Of a DNA stretch of 64,000 nt, positions 45,030-55,339 are shown piece after piece. A program made the position numbers and the translations under genes. The notes beneath the pieces are model-generated. The model had not been told where the DNA came from and did no database searches. It saw nothing but the letters and a program-made list of their open reading frames with translations. Positions within the stretch are counted from its first letter, which is position 1. The number at the start of each line of letters is the position of its first letter. Origin of the DNA: an uncultured Chloroflexota bacterium (lineage in GTDB: Bacteria; Chloroflexota; Dehalococcoidia; GIF9; AB-539-J10); assembly GCA_903884455.1 (NCBI GenBank), contig CAISEW010000041.1, positions 34,086 to 98,085 of the forward strand. Direction: 5' to 3'.

Positions 45030-46034
45030 CTAGCAGATACGGGGGAGCAATTCCCCGGATAGCATATCCACGATTCGGGAGGGGCCGAGCTTTGTTTTCA
45101 TTATTACCTTTCCCGGGTGCTCCTTGGTTACTTCGCCGATGATGGCAGCATCTCTGCCATAGCGATTTTTTCTCATTCGGGCAAGAATCTTATCAGCATC
45201 GGCGGGGTCGACTATGGCTACCAGCTTGCCTTCGTTGGCCACATAAATGGGGTCCAGTCCCAGGAGCTCGCAGGCAGCTTTAACCTCTTCCTTCACTGGT
45301 ATCTTTGCCTCCTCTACCACAATGCCCACCTTCGATTGCCGGGCCAATTCGTTGAGCGTGGTGGCTAGCCCACCCCTGGTTGGGTCACGCATACAATGAA
45401 TCCTGGAGGAGATATCCAGCATCTGAGACACTAATTTATTCAATGGAGCGCAGTCGCTTTTCAAAGTCATGGAGAACTTTAATCCTTCGCGCTGACTCAT
45501 TATAGCTATACCGTGGTCACCAATGGTGCCGCTCAGCAGGACCTTATCCCCGGCTCTGGCGTTAGCTCCTGAGATATCAACTCCGGGAGAAATTATCCCT
45601 ACTCCCGATGTGGTGAGAAACAACTTGTCAGCTTGTCCTCGATTTACCACCTTGGTATCCCCAGCGATTATACTTACCTCGGCTTCTTCAACAGCTTTCT
45701 TGATTGATTGCACTATCCGCTCAAGCTCACTTAAGAGAAAGCCTTCTTCTATGATTGCCGAGAGACTCAAATATAGAGGCTTGGCTCCATTCATAGCTAA
45801 GTCGTTCACCGTGCCGCAAACGGCTAGCTTGCCGATATCACCGCCGGGGAAAAAGATGGGATTTACTACGTAGCCATCGGTAGTGAAAGCCAGTCGCCCG
45901 CTGGCTTCGAAAATAGCTGAGTCATCTAATTTATTCAATGCCGGATTAGCCAGGAAGGGCAGGAATTTTTTCTCCACCAGCTCGTGGCTCAATTTGCCAC
46001 CACTGCCATGTGCTAAAAGAATGCTGTCATCCAT
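45030..46034 (-). CDS. hypE: Hydrogenase maturation protein HypE
   Basis: LLAHGSGGKLSHELV, TTDGYVVNPIFFPGGDIGKLAVCGTVNDLAMNGAKPLYLS, C-terminal LPRIC. Confidence 0.93.
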   Translation of the reverse strand: MDDSILLAHGSGGKLSHELVEKKFLPFLANPALNKLDDSAIFEASGRLAFTTDGYVVNPIFFPGGDIGKLAVCGTVNDLAMNGAKPLYLSLSAIIEEGFLLSELERIVQSIKKAVEEAEVSIIAGDTKVVNRGQADKLFLTTSGVGIISPGVDISGANARAGDKVLLSGTIGDHGIAIMSQREGLKFSMTLKSDCAPLNKLVSQMLDISSRIHCMRDPTRGGLATTLNELARQSKVGIVVEEAKIPVKEEVKAACELLGLDPIYVANEGKLVAIVDPADADKILARMRKNRYGRDAAIIGEVTKEHPGKVIMKTKLGPSRIVDMLSGELLPRIC

Positions 46035-46054
46035 GAGCCTGCTCTATATCTACC

Positions 46055-47158
46055 CTAAAAGTCTTGCAAATTTTCAGGAATCCCGTATTGATAATAGGCG
46101 GCGCAGGCGCCTTCACTGGAGACCATGCAGGGACCGACAGGGCTTTCCGGCGTGCAGGCCTTTCCAAATAGTTTGCACTCCAGCGGTGTCGCTGCGCCGC
46201 GGATTACGTCCCCGCACCGGCATCCCTTAGGCTCCCGTGGTGGTCTCAGGCTCACTGAAAAGGCCTTGTCGGCATCAAATTGCTCGTATTTTTTTCTAAT
46301 TTTCAAGCCGCTTTGAGGGACAATTCCAATCCCCCGCCAGTTAGCTTCACCAATCTTAAAAATATCCTCCATCAGTTGACGGGCTTTTCTATTTCCCTCG
46401 GGCTTTACTCCCCGGGGGTAAGCTATCTCCACTTTGGGCTCGCCCTTTTCAATTTGTTCCACCAGCTTATCTATGCATAACAAGATATCCAGTGGTTCAA
46501 ATCCCGAGATGACACAGGCCACTCCATAATCCCTGGGGATGAATTCATAGGGATGAGAACCAATTATAACACTGACATGTCCGGGACAAACGATGCCGTC
46601 CAGCTTTACTTCGCCTGAGTCGAGCAGCGCTTTCATCACCGGCGGGGTCAGCTTATTAAGGGATAGAACGTAGAAGTTTTCTATTTTCTCCTGTTGTGCC
46701 TTAAGTATAGAAGCAGCTATAGTGGGCGCAGTGGTCTCAAAGCCGATGCCGATGAAGATGACTGATTTCACCGGGTTGGCTTTGGCTATCTCTACAGCGT
46801 CTGTAGTGGAATATACTATTCGGACATCTGCTCCCTCAGCTTTTGCCTTTTGCAGGCTCGAGTAGCTGCCGGGAACTCTTATCATGTCCCCAAAAGTAGT
46901 GATGATAACGTCGGGCAGGTGTGCCAGGGCGATGGCCTTGTCCAGGTCAGCAGTGGCTGTAACACAGACAGGGCAGCCCGGCCCTGATTTCATTTCCACC
47001 GTTTTGGGAACTAACTGGCGAATTCCATATCGCAATATGGCATGCGTGTGCCCACCGCAAAATTCCATTACTCTTATCGTTTTGGTGGAGCGCTGAGCAA
47101 TTTTGCGTGCCAGTCCCCTGGCTAGCTTGCTGTCTTGATACTCGTCAATGAACTTCAC
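46055..47158 (-). CDS. hypD: Hydrogenase maturation protein HypD
   Basis: VMEFCGGHTHAILRYGIRQLVP, GPGCPVCV, GIGFETTAPT, KGCRCGDVIRG. Confidence 0.95.
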   Translation of the reverse strand: MKFIDEYQDSKLARGLARKIAQRSTKTIRVMEFCGGHTHAILRYGIRQLVPKTVEMKSGPGCPVCVTATADLDKAIALAHLPDVIITTFGDMIRVPGSYSSLQKAKAEGADVRIVYSTTDAVEIAKANPVKSVIFIGIGFETTAPTIAASILKAQQEKIENFYVLSLNKLTPPVMKALLDSGEVKLDGIVCPGHVSVIIGSHPYEFIPRDYGVACVISGFEPLDILLCIDKLVEQIEKGEPKVEIAYPRGVKPEGNRKARQLMEDIFKIGEANWRGIGIVPQSGLKIRKKYEQFDADKAFSVSLRPPREPKGCRCGDVIRGAATPLECKLFGKACTPESPVGPCMVSSEGACAAYYQYGIPENLQDF

Positions 47159-47372
47159 TTAGACTTGCTATCTCTTCCAGGAGCTTCAGTGTCTCCTCGG
47201 CTTCGGCTTCATCTATAACGCCTATGGCATATCCCGTATGAAGCAATACGTAATCCCCCACCTTGGCCTCCGGAGTAAAGACAATGCTAACTCGACGCCT
47301 CACCCCGGCGATTTCTGTTTCAGCCTCATCCCCGTCTATGGAAACAATCCTTACTGGTATTGCTAAACACAT
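47145..47372 (-). CDS. hypC: Hydrogenase assembly chaperone HypC
   Basis: MCLAIPVRIVSIDGDEAETEIAGVRRRVSI; start at ATG 47370-47372. Confidence 0.93.
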   Translation of the reverse strand: MCLAIPVRIVSIDGDEAETEIAGVRRRVSIVFTPEAKVGDYVLLHTGYAIGVIDEAEAEETLKLLEEIASLSEVH

Positions 47373-47658
47373 GGCTTCCCGTATTTTAGCTAAAATCTGC
47401 CTGTGATACAATCACTCGTTTAACAAGTAGGTCTCTTTCCACGATATATCCATAGGTGGTGTTCCTCTTTAGCTTTCTGACAAACCTCTGTTATGGAAGG
47501 AATACCGGCTCTTCTCAACCAGTTTTCCAGAAATTTATTAGAAATCTGGTAATAATCTCTTGGCGCAAACGCTGGACATAGGTTGACAGCGTGAGATACG
47601 GGTGGCAAAATGTTGGGTAAAGTTAGAATCTATAGAAAATCTCTGAAGGAGGTGTCAA

Positions 47659-48156
47659 ATGAAAGGACCATTGATATTGGCCATCTTAGCAACAGTGTTG
47701 GCTATTGTAGCTCTAGTTCTGGCTGTTGTCTTGCCTGGGGCACAAGGGCCAGTCGGACCAGCCGGGCTAGCCGGGCTAGCCGGAGCAACCGGATCTGCGG
47801 GGCCACAAGGGCCAGCCGGAGCAACCGGATCTGTGGGGCCACAAGGACCAGCCGGATCTAGCATGATTGTAGCCATGGGCAGGGTTACTAGGACCGGGAG
47901 TATTGGGGCATCATTAAACGTTTCATCGGTTACTTGGAATAACGCCAGTGAACGGTGGGAAATTGCACTCGATGGTATAAATTATTTGGATTCGCAATAC
48001 GTAACAGTCGTTAGTGCCGTATTTAGGACCGGTGTTAGTGGATATGCTAACCATGATAGTGTAAGTGGCAAGCTATTGGTAAAGATATTCGATGCAGACG
48101 GGACTCCAATTCAGGAAGGTTTCAGCTTCGTCGTTTTCAACGTGACTGCATCGTAG
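47659..48156 (+). CDS. Membrane-anchored/secreted collagen-like protein
   Basis: N-terminal TM; (GXY)n [54 protein letters not shown]. Confidence 0.75.
   Translation: MKGPLILAILATVLAIVALVLAVVLPGAQGPVGPAGLAGLAGATGSAGPQGPAGATGSVGPQGPAGSSMIVAMGRVTRTGSIGASLNVSSVTWNNASERWEIALDGINYLDSQYVTVVSAVFRTGVSGYANHDSVSGKLLVKIFDADGTPIQEGFSFVVFNVTAS
47778..47849 (+). repeat. 36-bp tandem duplication in the collagen-like gene
   Basis: Two near-identical 36-bp units agccggagcaaccggatctgyggggccacaaggrcc. Confidence 0.8.
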
Positions 48157-48305
48157 CCACTTGTTGTCCATTATGACGTTCTGTTCAGAGCTGTTCAGGC
48201 TCTGCTTTAGCTCGGCTAATTGACACTGCTTTAATCGTGAAGGAAAGGATTCCTTCACGCCTCCAAAGCACCTTTGTAGTTGCCTGGTTTATCAGACCTC
48301 CGCCG

Positions 48306-48344
48306 TTATTGCGAGTCCCGATAAATCAGGACTCGCGATGACAA
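48306..48344. repeat. GTCATTGCGAG-family repeat, degenerate
   Basis: ttattgcgagtcccgataaatcaggactcgcgatgacaa. Confidence 0.65.
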
Positions 48345-48379
48345 CTGAACAATTGCTAAACACATTAAAAGACATCGTA

Positions 48380-48408
48380 TTGACGCTAGTTAGGTATTGT
48401 GCTATTTT
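48380..48408 (+). promoter_or_regulatory. Candidate promoter of the ilv operon
   Basis: TTGACG-N17-TATTTT. Confidence 0.45.
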
Positions 48409-48447
48409 ATGCGACATAATTCCTTTGAGGGAGCATAGGTTAAATCA

Positions 48448-48518
48448 ACCCCAAAAAGTCTGACCTTAATTTACCGGGGTCTCCACGAAAACTGTAAGAT
48501 TTTCATTGGGTGGGTTAA
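48448..48518 (+). promoter_or_regulatory. Structured leader upstream of ilvD
   Basis: ACCCC-N23-GGGGTctCCACGAAAActgtaagATTTTCattggGTGGGTTA; resembles the hypF leader. Confidence 0.4.
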
Positions 48519-50186
48519 ATGAGAAGCGACATGGTGAAGAAGGGAATCGAGCGGGCGCCTCACCGGGCGCTGCTGCGGGCTGTCGGTTGCACTTCAGATG
48601 ACTGGGATAAGCCATTTATCGGAGTAATCAATAGCTTTAGCGAGATTGTCCCCGGGCACATCCATTTACAAACAATGGCTAAGGCGGTGAAAAAAGGGAT
48701 TCGCAGCCGGGGCGGGGTGCCTTTTGAGGTCAACACCATAGCTGTTTGCGATGGTATCGCTATGAACCATTCGGGAATGAAATACAGCTTGCCCAGCCGG
48801 GAGCTCATTGCTGACTCGGTGGAAATCCTGGCCCAGGCCCATGCCTTCGATGGCCTGGTATTTATCCCTAATTGCGACAAGGTCGTGCCGGGGATGCTGA
48901 TGGCCGCAATCAGGCTTAATTTACCCTGTGTCTTTGTGAGTGGCGGGCCCATGCTGGCCGGAAAGTTTGTCCGGGGAGACGCTACCAGGTCCGTTGACCT
49001 TATTACGGTCTTTCAAGCTGTAGGCAAAGTAGCTAAAGGCAAGATGACCGAGGCTGAGTTGCAGGAACTGGAGATGGTCGCCTGTCCTGGGTATGGGAGC
49101 TGTGCCGGCATGTTCACCGCCAATACTATGAATTGTCTCAGCGAAGCTTTGGGGATGGCTTTGCCGGGTAATGGCACAATACTCGCAGTGGAAGCACGGC
49201 GCAGGCAGTTGGCCTATAAAGCCGGGCAGCAAGTCATGGAAGCGCTGGCTAGAGATATTCGGCCAAGAGATGTTATCACCAGGGACTCTCTTTATAATGC
49301 TTTTGCCGTGGACATGGCCCTGGGTGGCAGTACAAATTCCGTATTGCATCTTGCCGCCATAGCTCACGAGGCTGGGATAGATTTTCCCTTGTCCCTGATA
49401 AACGAGATTAGTGACTCTGTTCCTAATATCTGCAAAATAAGCCCGGCCAGCGATTATCATATTGAGGACCTGGACTTAGCCGGTGGCATTCCTGCGATAA
49501 TGCACGAGCTATCGGGATTGTTGAAGCTTGAGGCGAACACTATTTTGGGCAAGCCATTAGGTGACATAGCCAAGAAAGCCAAAGTCAAAAATAGAAAGGT
49601 AATCCACCCCCTGTCACAGCCGTATGCCTCTACCGGAGGCATTAGCATATTATTTGGCAATTTGGCGCCTGATGGCAGTGTAGTAAAGAGCGCTGCAGTA
49701 GCTCCTGAAATGTTGGTTCATCGAGGTCCAGCGAGAGTTTTCGATAGTGAGGAGGAAGCTACGGCGGCGATAATGAAAAGCGAATTTAAATCAGGCGAGG
49801 TAATTGTCATCCGCTATGAAGGCCCCAAGGGAGGGCCAGGAATGCGAGAGATGCTAGCAGCCACCTCCCTCCTCAGCGGTATGGGTATGGATAAAAAGGT
49901 AGCTCTTATTACAGATGGACGCTTTTCCGGAGGCACGCGAGGAGCAGCCATTGGTCATGTCTCTCCCGAGGCGGCAGAGAGAGGTCCGATAGCGGCTTTG
50001 CGGAATGGCGATATGATTAAGATAAACATACCTGACCACAAATTGGAAGTGGAATTAAGCCAAAAAGAGCTAAAACAACGGTTGGCTTCATTGCCTGCCT
50101 TTGAACCCAAGATTAAAACTGGCTATCTCAAGAGGTATAGTGATAAAGTAAGCTCAGCCAGCACTGGGGCGGTGTTTGCTGGATAA
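48519..50186 (+). CDS. ilvD: Dihydroxy-acid dehydratase
   Basis: [63 protein letters not shown]. Confidence 0.96.
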   Translation: MRSDMVKKGIERAPHRALLRAVGCTSDDWDKPFIGVINSFSEIVPGHIHLQTMAKAVKKGIRSRGGVPFEVNTIAVCDGIAMNHSGMKYSLPSRELIADSVEILAQAHAFDGLVFIPNCDKVVPGMLMAAIRLNLPCVFVSGGPMLAGKFVRGDATRSVDLITVFQAVGKVAKGKMTEAELQELEMVACPGYGSCAGMFTANTMNCLSEALGMALPGNGTILAVEARRRQLAYKAGQQVMEALARDIRPRDVITRDSLYNAFAVDMALGGSTNSVLHLAAIAHEAGIDFPLSLINEISDSVPNICKISPASDYHIEDLDLAGGIPAIMHELSGLLKLEANTILGKPLGDIAKKAKVKNRKVIHPLSQPYASTGGISILFGNLAPDGSVVKSAAVAPEMLVHRGPARVFDSEEEATAAIMKSEFKSGEVIVIRYEGPKGGPGMREMLAATSLLSGMGMDKKVALITDGRFSGGTRGAAIGHVSPEAAERGPIAALRNGDMIKINIPDHKLEVELSQKELKQRLASLPAFEPKIKTGYLKRYSDKVSSASTGAVFAG

Positions 50187-50197
50187 GGAGCTATTCT

Positions 50198-51895
50198 ATG
50201 AAGAAAACTGGTGCTCAGATTCTCTGTGAGAGTTTAATTAAAGAAGGGGTAGAGGTTATTTTCGGCATTCTCGGTGGGGCTGTCTTACCGCTATATGATA
50301 CCTTCCCCCAATATCCTCAACTCCGACATATATTGGTTCGCCATGAGCAGGGAGCGGCTCATGCCGCCGATGGCTATGCTCGAGCCACTCATAAGGCGGG
50401 AGTATGTGTTGCTACTTCGGGGCCTGGAGCTACTAATCTGGTTACAGGCATTGCCTGCGCCTATATGGATTCAGCACCCATGATAGCTATAACTGGCCAG
50501 GTAGCCAGACCGGTTATTGGCAAGGATGCCTTTCAGGAGACGGATATCACGGGCATCACCATTCCAATTACCAAACATAACTATCTTGTTACCGATGTTG
50601 CTGAGCTGGCTAAAACGGTTAAAGAGGCCTTTCATATTGCCCAGACAGGGAGGCCGGGACCTGTGCTTATTGACATACCGCGGGATGTTCAGCAAGAGCA
50701 AACCGACTTTGTTTATCCCGATAAGATTGATTTGCCGGGCTATAAGGTTATCTCTCGTGGGCATCCAGCTCAAATTAAGAAAGCAGCCAAGCTCATTAAC
50801 GAAGCTGAGCAGCCTGTTATCATCGCTGGCAGGGGGATAATTATTTCCCAAGCCTATGATGAGTTTAAGGAATTTGCTGAGAAAGCACAATTACCAGTGG
50901 CTCACACGCTCCTGGGCCTGGGCTCCTTCCCAGGGAACCATATACTTGATCTGGGCATGATGGGGATGCATGGCACAGGTTGCGCCAATATGGCAGTGCA
51001 AAACGCCGACCTCCTTATCGCTATTGGCATGAGATTTGATGATCGGGCTACAGCAAATACCACGGAATTTGCTCCCAATGCCCGCATCATTCACATCGAT
51101 ATCGACCCCGCGGAGATTGGAAAAAATGTTCCCGTAGATATTCCTGTAGTGGGAGATATAAAAAGTGTGCTCACAGCCCTGAATAAGGAAATTGAGAGAA
51201 GAGAGCATGTGGATTGGCTTTCTCAAATAGAACAGTGGAGGTATGAGTATCCGTCGCTAGAAATCAGACAAAGCGATGAGCTATTGCCTCAATACATTAT
51301 TCACCAAATCTACGAGGCCACACAAGGTAATGCTCTAGTGGTTACCGGGGTGGGGCAGAATCAAATGTTTGCGGCACGATATTTTACTTATACCAAGCCA
51401 AACAGCTTTATTTCTGCGGGAGGTTTGGCGCCTATGGGGTTTGAACTACCCGCGGCCATGGGAGTTAAAATCGGTCGCCCTGAGGAACTGGTATGGTGTG
51501 TTGCCGGCGACGGTGGCTTTCAGATGACTATCCAGGAGTTAGCTACCATAACACAGGAAAACATTGCTGTAAAAATAGCTATTATGAACAACGGGTATTT
51601 AGGTATGGTAAGACAGTGGCAAGAGCTATTTTATGGACGGCGCTACGTTGACACGAAACTTTGGAATCCCGATTTCATCAAAATCGCCGAAGCGTATGAC
51701 ATTTCTGGTGTCAGGGTGAAACACAGAGAAGAAGTTATCCCGGCTATACAGAAGGCCATGGAGTCCCCCGGAGCTTTTCTTATCGATTTTCTTATCGAGC
51801 CCGAGGAGAACATCTATCCCATAGTGCCACCAGGGGAAAGCCTGGCCAGATTCTTTGAGCCCTCAAGGACAGAATTATGGGGAGAGAAATTCTAA
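50198..51895 (+). CDS. ilvB: Acetolactate synthase large subunit
   Basis: IFGILGGAVLPLYD, HEQGAAHAADGYARATHKAGVCVATSGPGATNLVTGIA, GDGGFQMTIQELATI. Confidence 0.95.
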   Translation: MKKTGAQILCESLIKEGVEVIFGILGGAVLPLYDTFPQYPQLRHILVRHEQGAAHAADGYARATHKAGVCVATSGPGATNLVTGIACAYMDSAPMIAITGQVARPVIGKDAFQETDITGITIPITKHNYLVTDVAELAKTVKEAFHIAQTGRPGPVLIDIPRDVQQEQTDFVYPDKIDLPGYKVISRGHPAQIKKAAKLINEAEQPVIIAGRGIIISQAYDEFKEFAEKAQLPVAHTLLGLGSFPGNHILDLGMMGMHGTGCANMAVQNADLLIAIGMRFDDRATANTTEFAPNARIIHIDIDPAEIGKNVPVDIPVVGDIKSVLTALNKEIERREHVDWLSQIEQWRYEYPSLEIRQSDELLPQYIIHQIYEATQGNALVVTGVGQNQMFAARYFTYTKPNSFISAGGLAPMGFELPAAMGVKIGRPEELVWCVAGDGGFQMTIQELATITQENIAVKIAIMNNGYLGMVRQWQELFYGRRYVDTKLWNPDFIKIAEAYDISGVRVKHREEVIPAIQKAMESPGAFLIDFLIEPEENIYPIVPPGESLARFFEPSRTELWGEKF

Positions 51896-51978
51896 GCATC
51901 AATTACAGAATTCCAGTGACCAAAAGAAGAGGTTTTTGAATTTAGAGATTGTATGGGATTTATCTATGGGAGGGCAAA

Positions 51979-52470
51979 TTGACTGATACAAAACATACTT
52001 TAGTAGCTTTAGTGGAAGATAAACCAGGGGTGCTTAATCGAGTAGCTAGTCTATTCCGACGGCGCTCCTTTAATATTGAGAGTCTTGCTGTAGGTGGTAG
52101 CGAACACCCCGGCTTATCTCGGATGACTATTGTTGCTATTGGTGATTCTGCCCAGGTAGAGCAGGTAAGAAAGCAACTGGAAAAGCTAATTAACGTGGTT
52201 AAAGTCTCTGATATAACCGAAGAAGACATGGTGACCAGAGAATTGGCTTTAATTAAAGTGAAGGCTACTGCCTCGACAAGAAGCGAGATTATGCAAATCG
52301 TGAATATTTTCCGGGCTAACATAGTTGATGTTTCTCCAGGTTCACTGACAGTGGAGGTGACTGGTGACGAAGGCAAAGTGAATTCTCTGCTCGGGCTCCT
52401 TCGTGATTTTGGTGTTAAGGAAGTTTCAAGAACTGGCAGGATAGCCTTAACTCGCGGAAGCAGTTCTTAA
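51979..52470 (+). CDS. ilvN: Acetolactate synthase small subunit
   Basis: TTG start behind GGGAGG; HTLVALVEDKPGVLNRVASLFRRRSFNIESLAVGG ACT domain. Confidence 0.92.
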   Translation: MTDTKHTLVALVEDKPGVLNRVASLFRRRSFNIESLAVGGSEHPGLSRMTIVAIGDSAQVEQVRKQLEKLINVVKVSDITEEDMVTRELALIKVKATASTRSEIMQIVNIFRANIVDVSPGSLTVEVTGDEGKVNSLLGLLRDFGVKEVSRTGRIALTRGSSS

Positions 52471-52514
52471 ATGATTGCTGATAACTGACAACTGAAGGTT
52501 AATAAGGAGGGATT

Positions 52515-53507
52515 ATGGCTAAAATTTATTATGACAAGGATGCCAACCTGAATTTGCTCAAAAGAAAGACAATTGGCATTATTGGCTTTGGGAGTCAAGG
52601 GCATGCCCATGCCCAGAATCTAAGAGACAGCGGCTGTCAGGTCATCGTCGCTGAATTACCGGGCACCCAAGCCTGGAAAGCAGCAAAAAAAGCTGGTTTT
52701 GAAGTGGCCACCGCCGCTGAAGTAGCCAAGAAGGCAAATATAATTGTTATGCTAGCTCCGGATACTGCACAGCCCAGAATCTACCGGGAGTCAATTGAGA
52801 AGGAAATGGCCCAGGGCAAGACACTTATGTTTGCTCATGGTTTTAGTATCCACTTTTCCCAAATCGTGCCTCCAGTTGGAGTTGATGTTAGCATGATAGC
52901 GCCTAAATGTCCGGGACATATGCTCAGAAGGCTTTATACTGAAGGTTTAGGACCTCCGGCCTTGGTGGCTATCCACCAGGATGCCTCGGGGAAAGCCAAA
53001 GAGACAGCTCTGGCCTACGCCAAGGGGATTGGTTGTGCTAGAGCCGGGGTTCTGGAAACGACTTTTGCTGAAGAGACCGAGACCGACCTGTTTGGCGAGC
53101 AAACGGTCCTTTGTGGAGGAGTTTCTTCTCTGATAAAGGCTGGCTTTGAAACATTGATAGAGGCTGGCTATCAACCGGAGATCGCCTATTTCGAGGTTTG
53201 CCACGAGTTAAAGCTCATTGTTGACCTGATTTATCAAGGTGGTTTGAGTTATATGCGCTATTCGGTAAGTGATACGGCAGAGTACGGAGATTACACGCGA
53301 GGCCCGCGGGTCATTGATGATTTGGTCAGGGAAGAAATGGAGCAAATCCTGGCAGAGATTCAGGATGGCAGCTTTGCTACAGAATGGATTTTGGAAAACC
53401 AGGCAGGCCGCCCCAGCTTTAATGCTATGAAGCGGATGGAAGCAGAGCATCCCATCGAAGTTGTGGGCAAAAAACTCAGGGATATGATGCCCTGGCTGAA
53501 GGGCTAG
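52515..53507 (+). CDS. ilvC: Ketol-acid reductoisomerase
   Basis: [36 protein letters not shown]-rich C-terminal knotted domain. Confidence 0.96.
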   Translation: MAKIYYDKDANLNLLKRKTIGIIGFGSQGHAHAQNLRDSGCQVIVAELPGTQAWKAAKKAGFEVATAAEVAKKANIIVMLAPDTAQPRIYRESIEKEMAQGKTLMFAHGFSIHFSQIVPPVGVDVSMIAPKCPGHMLRRLYTEGLGPPALVAIHQDASGKAKETALAYAKGIGCARAGVLETTFAEETETDLFGEQTVLCGGVSSLIKAGFETLIEAGYQPEIAYFEVCHELKLIVDLIYQGGLSYMRYSVSDTAEYGDYTRGPRVIDDLVREEMEQILAEIQDGSFATEWILENQAGRPSFNAMKRMEAEHPIEVVGKKLRDMMPWLKG

Positions 53508-53518
53508 GTATTATTAGA

Positions 53519-53560
53519 AAAGCTTGCTACTGACGCACTACTGCGAGCTTTAAAAAATTT
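53519..53560 (+). terminator. Possible terminator after ilvC
   Basis: aaagcttgc...gcgagcttt hairpin followed by aaaaaattttt. Confidence 0.4.
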
Positions 53561-53663
53561 TTGTAAGACCTGATAATAATCTCCTGCGCACACGCCAGCA
53601 GAAGATAGTGCATTTTGGTCAGCGTTATCTTATAATATTAGAAAGAGACTGGGAGGTGTGGCC

Positions 53664-53996
53664 ATGTCATGCTGTCAATATTGCGGGGAAAAAATAACTG
53701 AAGATACAGTGTTTTGCCCTAAATGTGGGGAGGTTTTAGTTGGGGAAGATACAGAATGGCAAGAGTTTCAGCTTCAGGGGGGAGTTGATGAAGCGAAAGA
53801 TAGAGCAAATATGTATATTATTTTGGCAATAATTCTGGTAACAGTGGGAATGGTGGGTGGTAGTGTTCTTCTTATCTCACCGAGTATGCTTGGGCTTTTT
53901 GGAATTGTGCTTGTTTGCTTGGGCATTGGATGTACTGCGGCGGCTGATCGATATGAACACAAAGCTAGGAATTTGAAGAAACAACTCAGTCAGTGA
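53664..53996 (+). CDS. Zinc-ribbon protein with two TM helices
   Basis: CCQYCGEKITEDTVFCPKCGEVL; hydrophobic C-terminal segments. Confidence 0.7.
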   Translation: MSCCQYCGEKITEDTVFCPKCGEVLVGEDTEWQEFQLQGGVDEAKDRANMYIILAIILVTVGMVGGSVLLISPSMLGLFGIVLVCLGIGCTAAADRYEHKARNLKKQLSQ

Positions 53997-54051
53997 AATT
54001 AATCTCAAGCTGCCATGTTTGGGCAGAAGAAGATACCCAGCAACTCTCTTT

Positions 54052-55110
54052 TCAGTAATTGCGTTCTGCTAGAAAATGTGTTATTTGCTTCAAAGGAGCC
54101 TGGCGGTTCCTTTCTATGCCGCTGGCTTCGAGCTGCTCTAAGGCTCGACGGCAACATTGCTGAACTAGATTCTGGGCGTGGTCTCGGGCGCCTGACTGAT
54201 CAAGTATCCCCACTACTATGGGTACATCTCTATCATTAATATGCCTCTGTAAGTAAAGTCTCTCAAGCTTTGCCTTATCCTTGCTCTCTCTAAGTGCATA
54301 AACTATGGGTAAAGTTTTCTTTCTTTGTCGGAGATCCTCTTCTATTGATTTTCCTGTGCTTTCTTTCATACCCCAAATCCCTAATATATCATCACGAATT
54401 TGATAAGCCATACCTAATGCTTCACCAAACTGATGAAAATACTGTACCTGCTCTCTTCCTTTACCCAGATAAGCTCCCATCGAAGTAGATGCCGCTATCA
54501 GGGCTGCTGTTTTCTTTCTTATCATGTTGAGATAATCCTCTACAGTAATATCAACTCTGTTCTCGAATTCGATATCTAGACATTGTCCTTCACAAAGCTC
54601 CTTGCAGGCTTCGGCTAAGAGATGAAAAGAATGTACAATCTCTTCGCTGGGTACACCATTATCTTTCAACTTAAGTAAGGCTAGAGAAGCCAGGGCAAAC
54701 ATGAAATCACCGATGTTTATAGCTTGCGACTTACCCCACAATTTCCACACAGTGGGCCGCCCACGTCGTTCATGACTTATATCCTGGATATCATCATGGA
54801 TGAGAGAAAGATTGTGGACAAATTCCACAGCTGCTGCAGATGGCAATACCTGTGCTGTGTCACCTCCCACTGCTCGACAGCTGAGAAGATGGAGGATAGA
54901 ACGGATAAATTTACCTGGCTTCCCCTGGCGAGCACAACCCTTCTCGTTCTCCCAGCCCATATGATATCGCAGAATATTGCGAAGAGATGGAGGGGTTCTG
55001 TTAATTATTTCCTTCAACTCATCCTGGACGCTATCACGATATCCTGTCCACTCCTTTAGAGTGGCATCAAGATCTCCCAAGTGCTCTTTTATGCCCTGTT
55101 TACTTGCCAT
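54052..55110 (-). CDS. Polyprenyl synthetase (isoprenyl diphosphate synthase)
   Basis: LIHDDIQD first Asp-rich motif, QIRDDILG second motif. Confidence 0.9.
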   Translation of the reverse strand: MASKQGIKEHLGDLDATLKEWTGYRDSVQDELKEIINRTPPSLRNILRYHMGWENEKGCARQGKPGKFIRSILHLLSCRAVGGDTAQVLPSAAAVEFVHNLSLIHDDIQDISHERRGRPTVWKLWGKSQAINIGDFMFALASLALLKLKDNGVPSEEIVHSFHLLAEACKELCEGQCLDIEFENRVDITVEDYLNMIRKKTAALIAASTSMGAYLGKGREQVQYFHQFGEALGMAYQIRDDILGIWGMKESTGKSIEEDLRQRKKTLPIVYALRESKDKAKLERLYLQRHINDRDVPIVVGILDQSGARDHAQNLVQQCCRRALEQLEASGIERNRQAPLKQITHFLAERNY

Positions 55111-55339
55111 CAGCGGTCGTTTGCCTAAAGAATTCGCAGTCAGACAAATTCAGAGGCTCTTTGTAATCTAGCTAAGGACAACTTCAGCAACCTTGTTCGA
55201 TAATTTTCGGTCTGCCTCATCTGCGTTTAAGCCAAGATAACACGGTTGTGGCACCTCGTCAATTTTGCATTTGCGGCCGGAGAGTATTACTGGATTTTCA
55301 ATGAAATTTCAAAAAATTGCTTGAAAAAGGAAAGAGAAA

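Noticed and set aside
47420-47608. 62-aa minus-strand ORF upstream of hypC
   Set aside because: No RBS or recognizable motif; Pro/Cys-rich composition suggests chance ORF.
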